Source: Bacteroidales bacterium
GTDB lineage: Bacteria > Bacteroidota > Bacteroidia > Bacteroidales > UBA1556
DNA: 10,455 nt
Assembly (NCBI GenBank): GCA_023145955.1
Contig: JAGLDA010000018.1
Span: forward strand, 1 to 10,455
Direction: 5' to 3'
How positions within the stretch are numbered: position 1 is the first letter of the stretch; each line of letters begins with the position of its first letter. Shown here piece by piece: positions 6,424-10,455 of this stretch. The position numbers and the translations under genes are program-made. The notes below the pieces were generated by a model, which was not told the DNA's origin, made no database searches, and worked only from the letters and a program-made list of their open reading frames with translations.

Positions 6424-6451
6424 GCCATCCTAATTGTTATTTTAGGGTGGC
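6424..6451 (+). promoter_or_regulatory. Strong hairpin in the leader of the 6530 gene
   Basis: GCCATCCTAA (6424-6433) pairs with TTAGGGTGGC (6442-6451): ten consecutive pairs including one G-U, around an 8-nt loop. No T-run follows, so it does not look like an intrinsic terminator. It could stabilise the 5' end or bind a regulator. The G-U pair suits RNA pairing on the plus strand. Confidence 0.5.
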
Positions 6452-6470
6452 TGAAACGAATTCCAGTACA

Positions 6471-6533
6471 ATGAGAAGAGTTAAGGGAGATAGAATAAAA
6501 TCGATTATGAATTTATTAAAACAGAGAAAATGA
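6471..6533 (+). CDS. Possible 20-codon leader ORF
   Basis: An ATG at 6471 opens a 20-residue, very basic reading frame (MRRVKGDRIKSIMNLLKQRK). Its TGA stop overlaps the next gene's ATG as ATGA, an arrangement typical of translational coupling. No good ribosome-binding site is visible, and an ORF this short is easily accidental. No similarity is recognised. Confidence 0.2.
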   Translation: MRRVKGDRIKSIMNLLKQRK

Positions 6534-7555
6534 ATAAGAAAATTACAATAGCAATAGCTTTTATTATAATGGCTATAGCAATACAATCCTGTAAGAAGGA
6601 TAGTATAGAACTAACAATAAAACAGGAGGTTACAGCTAATAAATCAATAATGAGAGAGGGGGATAATACAGAGACTAAGGTGCTGATGTTTATTGATAAA
6701 ATGGATATTGTGCGCGAGAATCCTGAGTATGCTCAAGCTAAAGAATGGAATTATGAAAATGATAGTGCTGTTTGGTATATTGAGGCTGCTTTGAATTATA
6801 AGTATGCATATAAATATCAGTATTATAGTGAAGTTGAGTATAAATATAATTCTATAATAGATTCTACAATTAATCAAATAATAGGATTGGAATTATTCAA
6901 TATTGTTAATATTCAGAAGTCATTTGATGAAATTTCCATTAAGATTTCGACAACGTATGATGAAATTGAAAGCGATAATAAGTTCTTTGTTGTTTCAGAT
7001 GTTATTAGTATAAAAAACGGACTAATAAATACGAGAATCATATATGGAATTGTGAGAGAAGTCTCATTTACTAATTGGTATTGGGGGTTAGCAATGGGTC
7101 AGTGTAATGGAAATAATGTTGGAATAGATGCTGCAGATTTAATAGAATATAATAATAATGGACCAAATCCACCAAACCCATTTAATAATAATTCGTATAA
7201 CCCATTTGATTATTATACTAATGTCTCTACATCTTTTAGAATTATGCCGCACGATGTTCCTACGTCTAGTAATATTTGGGGTAGCCATATGCTTTTTGAA
7301 GACATTCAACAACAAACATTGATACATCATTGTATGAGCGGAGCCGAATTATATGTATATTCTAATTATATTCCTACAATTGCACAACAATACCAACCAA
7401 GTAATGTTAGTCCAATAGTATACGAAGTGCAGGATGATTGGGCGCATGGATTAACTAATCCCCCAGATAATTACGATTGGTGGGTAATGATACATTGGAC
7501 AGAAATAACTTATGGTAAACATCAAACAGGAATGCCTGTTAACCCTACTGATTAA
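6530..7555 (+). CDS. Lipoprotein of unknown function
   Basis: Predicted lipoprotein of 341 residues that I do not recognise as a named family. The leader (1-20) ends in IQSC with Cys21 as the likely lipidation site, followed by KKD. Residues about 74-105 (EWNYENDSAVWYIEAALNYKY and a Tyr-rich tail) resemble a segment I recall from Bacteroidota hypotheticals. A linker rich in Asn and Pro (about 207-224) separates an N-terminal part from a C-terminal part rich in Trp, His and Tyr (about 225-341), including HHC (266-268). No HExxH protease motif or other catalytic signature is seen. A 123-bp gap without a clear terminator leads to the secreted T9SS-tail gene, so co-expression is plausible. Upstream are a -7 box and a hairpin. 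Its role at the cell surface or periplasm is unknown. Confidence 0.8.
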   Translation: MNKKITIAIAFIIMAIAIQSCKKDSIELTIKQEVTANKSIMREGDNTETKVLMFIDKMDIVRENPEYAQAKEWNYENDSAVWYIEAALNYKYAYKYQYYSEVEYKYNSIIDSTINQIIGLELFNIVNIQKSFDEISIKISTTYDEIESDNKFFVVSDVISIKNGLINTRIIYGIVREVSFTNWYWGLAMGQCNGNNVGIDAADLIEYNNNGPNPPNPFNNNSYNPFDYYTNVSTSFRIMPHDVPTSSNIWGSHMLFEDIQQQTLIHHCMSGAELYVYSNYIPTIAQQYQPSNVSPIVYEVQDDWAHGLTNPPDNYDWWVMIHWTEITYGKHQTGMPVNPTD

Positions 7556-7696
7556 GTAAAGTTATTTAATAAAGAAATATGTATAATTGTAGTAATAGAA
7601 TTTCTTGAATGGGTTATTAAATGACTCAAAATAAATACAACTAATTAAGGGTGCTAGGTATTATGCTTAGTATCCTTTATGATAAAGTTTTTTATA

Positions 7697-9115
7697 ATGA
7701 AAATAATATTGATAATAACTATACTTATGGTAAACATAGTTGCTAACGCGGACTCAGGTTTCTATAAGGTCATTTCTTCAAACGAAGATAAACGCGGAAG
7801 TGATGTTATTGAATTTCCAAATTTTTATATCGTATCTGGTAGTATTTTAGATAGTAATAAAACTATGGGTTATATTATTAAAGTTAACAAAAACGGTGCT
7901 GTTGAGAAAGTAATGGAATTAAAAAATGGGGTAGCTTGTAGAATAAAAAAGCATGAAAACAATATAGATGTCTTTCAATCTTCCTATAGTTATAGTGATA
8001 GCGTTAGCATGCTTAGATTCACTAAGTTAGACACATCGTTAAATGTTATTATTGAAAAAGATTTACATATTCCGGATAATACATATATAGACAGATATAA
8101 TATTGATATTGATTTAAAAGGTAATTATGTTATCTCTGGTAGCGTTAATACTCTTGATCAGCAAATAAATCTATCGTCTTTTATTTACAAGATATCAAAC
8201 AATGGTGATTCGTTAAATTCAATATTTTTCTCAAATACTAGTTCCTTAGATCGAGGGTCTGGAGTATTGATTAGTAATAATAAATATAGGTTATTTGTTA
8301 CTCATTTTGCAGGTAATGCCTTGGGGTGTATAATCACAATGGACTCGTCATTAAATATTATTGATACCGTGGATATCAGTAATGACCTATATGATATTTT
8401 TTCACCTATTTATACTTCTGATTCAAATATTATTATTACTACTAGACGATTAGATAGTAATCATTTGTTTGTGTCTAAGATTGATACTCTAGGTAATGTT
8501 CTTATATCTAAACAATTTGGTAAAAGTAGTGAGATATCTATTCCTGCTTATCAAAAGGCTCTCTCAAAAAATGGTAGTGATATTTTTTTTATTGGCACAT
8601 CTAGGTTTACCCCTTCTAGTCCTTTTGTTGGTACAGGAGAGCCTTCACAAATATTAATTGGTAAATTAAATGAAAGTTTAAGTTTAAAGTGGATTAAATA
8701 TATTGATAAAAGTGTGTATTTTCATGCATACAGTATTATAGTAACTTCGGATTTTGGTTGTATATGTGTAGGTACATTTAATGATACTATTAACCATAAT
8801 TATAAAAGAGATATTTTTATACTCAAAGTAGACTCCAATGGCACCACCACTTGGACGAAAAATATAAAAATACCAATATCCAAAATCAATATTTATCCAA
8901 ATCCAACTAGCGATTACATCAATATTAGTACATTTGGCTCTGAGCTTATTGCTGAGTTGAGTATTGTTGATATTACTGGCAAGCATATTTCGAAAATAAA
9001 TATAAATACTGGGCAAACTCGAATTGATATAAGGAAATTAAGCCCAGGAGTATATGCTGTAGAAGGTGCTACTCGTACAGGTAGGCATTTTAGTGGTAAG
9101 TTTGTAAAGAAATAA
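7697..9115 (+). CDS. Secreted protein with T9SS type A C-terminal sorting tail
   Basis: Predicted extracellular or surface-attached protein of 472 residues. A signal peptide (MKIILIITILMVNIVANA) precedes the mature chain. An in-frame ATG at 7679 would add six residues (478 in total) and is also possible; I prefer 7697 because it gives a compact Lys-then-hydrophobic signal sequence. The body consists of repeated strand-like units such as YVISGSV, LFVSKIDTLGNVL and DIFILKVDSNGTTTW, resembling a beta-propeller; I assign no enzyme activity. The final 72-77 residues match the T9SS type A sorting domain (TIGR04183/PF18962): KINIYPNPTSDYINIS, then LSIVDITGKHI and KLSPGVYAVEG, ending in basic KFVKK. 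The type IX machinery would export it and process this tail. It follows the 6530 lipoprotein and may function with it, which is inference. Confidence 0.88.
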   Translation: MKIILIITILMVNIVANADSGFYKVISSNEDKRGSDVIEFPNFYIVSGSILDSNKTMGYIIKVNKNGAVEKVMELKNGVACRIKKHENNIDVFQSSYSYSDSVSMLRFTKLDTSLNVIIEKDLHIPDNTYIDRYNIDIDLKGNYVISGSVNTLDQQINLSSFIYKISNNGDSLNSIFFSNTSSLDRGSGVLISNNKYRLFVTHFAGNALGCIITMDSSLNIIDTVDISNDLYDIFSPIYTSDSNIIITTRRLDSNHLFVSKIDTLGNVLISKQFGKSSEISIPAYQKALSKNGSDIFFIGTSRFTPSSPFVGTGEPSQILIGKLNESLSLKWIKYIDKSVYFHAYSIIVTSDFGCICVGTFNDTINHNYKRDIFILKVDSNGTTTWTKNIKIPISKINIYPNPTSDYINISTFGSELIAELSIVDITGKHISKININTGQTRIDIRKLSPGVYAVEGATRTGRHFSGKFVKK

Positions 9116-9138
9116 GGGCTGATTCAGATAACTATCAG

Positions 9139-9176
9139 GACTACCGACTGAAACGGACAGCTGAAAACCGAACTAA
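9139..9176. repeat. Second ACTG-type degenerate repeat
   Basis: The gap between the T9SS-tail gene and the glycosyltransferase contains GGACTACCGACTGAAACGG and then GACAGCTGAAAACCGAACTA, built from imperfect ACTG/ACCG units much like 6129-6157. Local composition is less AT-rich than the surroundings. No terminator is seen after the upstream gene. Confidence 0.4.
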
Positions 9177-9185
9177 TAAAAAACC

Positions 9186-9193
9186 TACCTTTG
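9186..9193 (+). promoter_or_regulatory. -7 box for the glycosyltransferase gene
   Basis: TACCTTTG followed by CA is an exact TAnnTTTG match in the form commonly seen in this phylum. No -33 TTTG is visible, because the repeat occupies that position. Initiation near 9200 gives a leader of about 27 nt to the TTG start. Confidence 0.55.
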
Positions 9194-9226
9194 CAATCTT
9201 AATATTTACAATAGCAAACGCACAAT

Positions 9227-10351
9227 TTGAGAATAGCAGTAAACACAAGGTTATTATTAAAAGACAAACTCGAGGGTATTGGCTGGTTTTCGTACGAAAG
9301 TCTTAAACGTATGACTATTGCTCACCCAGAGCACGAGTTTATCTTTATTTTTGATAGGCCCTATAGTGAGGAGTTTATCTTTAGCGATAATGTTACTCCT
9401 GTGGTGATAGCGCCACAAGCTAGGCATCCATTATTATATATGATTTGGTTTGAGCTATCTGTTACTAGGATTTTAAAAAAATATAAGGCAGATGTGTTTC
9501 TATCCACCGATGGGTATTTATCGTTAACTACCAAAGTGCCTTCAATAGCAGTGCTCCACGATCTTAATTTTGAATTTTACCCCAAGGATATGCCAAAGGT
9601 TGATTTGTGGTATTATAAATATTTCTTCCCTAAATTTGCTCGTAAGGCTAAGCGTATTATTACTGTTTCTGAATATTCAAAATCTGACATACATAAGTTA
9701 TATGGTATTGATAATGATATTATCGATGTGGCGTATAATGGTGTTAAGGATGATTATTTTCCTGTAAGTGATGTTGTTAAAGTTGAAGTAAAGAAAAAAT
9801 ATACTGCAGGAGAAGATTATTTTGTTTTTGTGGGAGCTCTACACCCTCGAAAAAATCTTGTTGGTCTATTCAAAGCATTCGATTTTTATAAAAATACAAA
9901 TAGTGGAAATGCAAAACTTGTGATTGTTGGCAGTAAGCAATGGTGGACTAAGCCAATACGTAATGCATACGAAGATATGAATTTCAAAGGTGATGTGGTT
10001 TTCACAGGACATTTGAGCAGTATTGAGCTAAATAGAGTTTTAGCTTCGGCCATAGCTTTAACATATGTATCGTATTTTGAGGGTTTTGGAATCCCTATTG
10101 TTGAAGCTTTTAAGGCCGAAACAGCGGTTATAACTTCCAATGTAACTTCCATGCCTGAGGTTGCTGACGATGCAGCCGTCCTTATCAATCCTTTTGATTA
10201 TAAGGATATTGCAGCTGCAATGCATAAGGTTGAATCTCAATCATCATTTAGAAACTCACTAATTGAAAAAGGTAAAGAGCGTGCAAAATTATTCTCTTGG
10301 GATAATACCGCTGAGGTTATTTGGGAATCTATAGAAAAGGTTTATAAGTAA
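9227..10351 (+). CDS. GT4-type glycosyltransferase (glycosyltransferase family 1 fold)
   Basis: Predicted cytoplasmic or membrane-associated GT-B glycosyltransferase of 374 residues that transfers a sugar from a nucleotide donor, probably in envelope polysaccharide or glycan assembly. The N-terminal strand RIAVNTRLL is followed by the Gly-rich GIGWF (17-21), and HDLNFEFYP occupies 111-119. The donor-binding half (PF00534-like) shows VGALHPRKN at 202-210 and the E-x7-E pair Glu285/Glu293 within EGFGIPIVEAF. MPEVADDAAVLINPFD lies at 309-324. The start codon is TTG: an in-frame stop lies at 9212-9214, no ATG exists between, and the next Met (residue 29) would remove the conserved first strand. 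It appears to have its own promoter (9186-9193). Donor and acceptor are not determinable. An inverted repeat at the window edge may terminate it. Confidence 0.92.
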   Translation: MRIAVNTRLLLKDKLEGIGWFSYESLKRMTIAHPEHEFIFIFDRPYSEEFIFSDNVTPVVIAPQARHPLLYMIWFELSVTRILKKYKADVFLSTDGYLSLTTKVPSIAVLHDLNFEFYPKDMPKVDLWYYKYFFPKFARKAKRIITVSEYSKSDIHKLYGIDNDIIDVAYNGVKDDYFPVSDVVKVEVKKKYTAGEDYFVFVGALHPRKNLVGLFKAFDFYKNTNSGNAKLVIVGSKQWWTKPIRNAYEDMNFKGDVVFTGHLSSIELNRVLASAIALTYVSYFEGFGIPIVEAFKAETAVITSNVTSMPEVADDAAVLINPFDYKDIAAAMHKVESQSSFRNSLIEKGKERAKLFSWDNTAEVIWESIEKVYK

Positions 10352-10432
10352 TTTTCGTAGCGCAAAATCCCAAAGAGCAGTATTTTAATATTAACTTGAA
10401 TGCAGGGATTTATTTTAGTTATTAGATAGCAA

Positions 10433-10455
10433 GGCCTTCTCTCAAAGCGAAGGCC
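10433..10455 (+). terminator. Probable terminator stem cut by window end
   Basis: GGCCTTC (10433-10439) pairs perfectly with GAAGGCC (10449-10455) around a 9-nt loop, about 80 bp after the glycosyltransferase stop. The window ends at the last stem base, so a following T-run cannot be seen. The minus-strand reading has no T-run. Confidence 0.55.

Larger units (their letters stand above)
5770..6529. other. 760-bp region without a recognisable long gene
   Basis: Between the divergently oriented PepSY-type and lipoprotein genes, no frame carries a convincing protein of ordinary length. It holds a complex inverted-repeat block (5849-5935), two minus-strand -7-like boxes (5949-5956, 6048-6055), an inverted pair CAGTTTTT/AAAAACTG (6098-6105, 6134-6141), ACTG-type degenerate repeats (6129-6157), a run of seven G (6283-6289), an 8-bp inverted repeat (6348-6355/6378-6385), a plus-strand -7 box (6406-6413), a strong hairpin (6424-6451) and a possible 20-codon ORF (6471-6533). 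The middle, about 6160-6280, is plain AT-rich DNA in which I see nothing. Confidence 0.7.

Noticed and set aside
7572..7612. AAGAAAT/ATTTCTT inverted repeat after the 6530 gene as a terminator
   Set aside because: The arms are short and AT-only apart from one G-C pair, the loop is long, and no T-run follows.
10365..10411. AAATCCC/GGGATTT inverted repeat after the glycosyltransferase
   Set aside because: It has 7-bp arms with a loop of over 30 nt and no T-run; the stem at 10433-10455 is a much better terminator candidate.

Overview
The window looks like part of a Bacteroidota (Bacteroidetes) chromosome. The evidence is strongly AT-rich DNA; A-rich translation starts, mostly without clear Shine-Dalgarno sequences; several exact matches to the Bacteroidota -7 promoter box TAnnTTTG; lipoproteins with short Cys-containing leaders; and a protein ending in a type IX secretion (T9SS) type A sorting tail. 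No rRNA, tRNA, CRISPR array, transposase or phage gene was seen. Most genes belong to known families or are conserved-looking hypotheticals, so I see no convincing new defence or mobile system. The less ordinary signals are regulatory layouts and repeats.

Layout. 49-1516: a probable two-gene operon of a DUF4136-type lipoprotein with a Tyr/Gly/Trp-rich insert and a small outer-membrane beta-barrel protein, closed by a clear intrinsic terminator (1548-1569). 1653-2588: a D-2-hydroxyacid dehydrogenase. 2625-3617 (minus): a LuxE-type acyl-protein synthetase, convergent with the dehydrogenase. 3696-4226: a small lipoprotein with a DGDGDIG motif. Its promoter and that of the LuxE-like gene each have a -33 and a -7 box, and they point at each other across about 85 bp. 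4258-5769 (minus): a PepSY-associated transmembrane protein built as a two-fold repeat with propeller-like extracytoplasmic segments.

5770-6529 is a 760-bp region with no convincing long gene. It contains a complex inverted-repeat block (5849-5935), degenerate ACTG-type repeats, a promoter-like box, a strong hairpin (6424-6451) and a possible 20-codon leader ORF that overlaps the next start codon. 6530-7555 is a lipoprotein of unknown function, followed by a secreted T9SS-tail protein (7697-9115). These two may form an exported pair. 9227-10351 is a GT4-type glycosyltransferase with a TTG start. An inverted repeat at the right edge may be its terminator.

Cell-envelope functions dominate: three lipoproteins, one barrel, one secreted protein, one inner-membrane protein and one glycosyltransferase. 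The dehydrogenase and the LuxE-like enzyme are the metabolic exceptions. Functional links beyond the first operon are inference from position.
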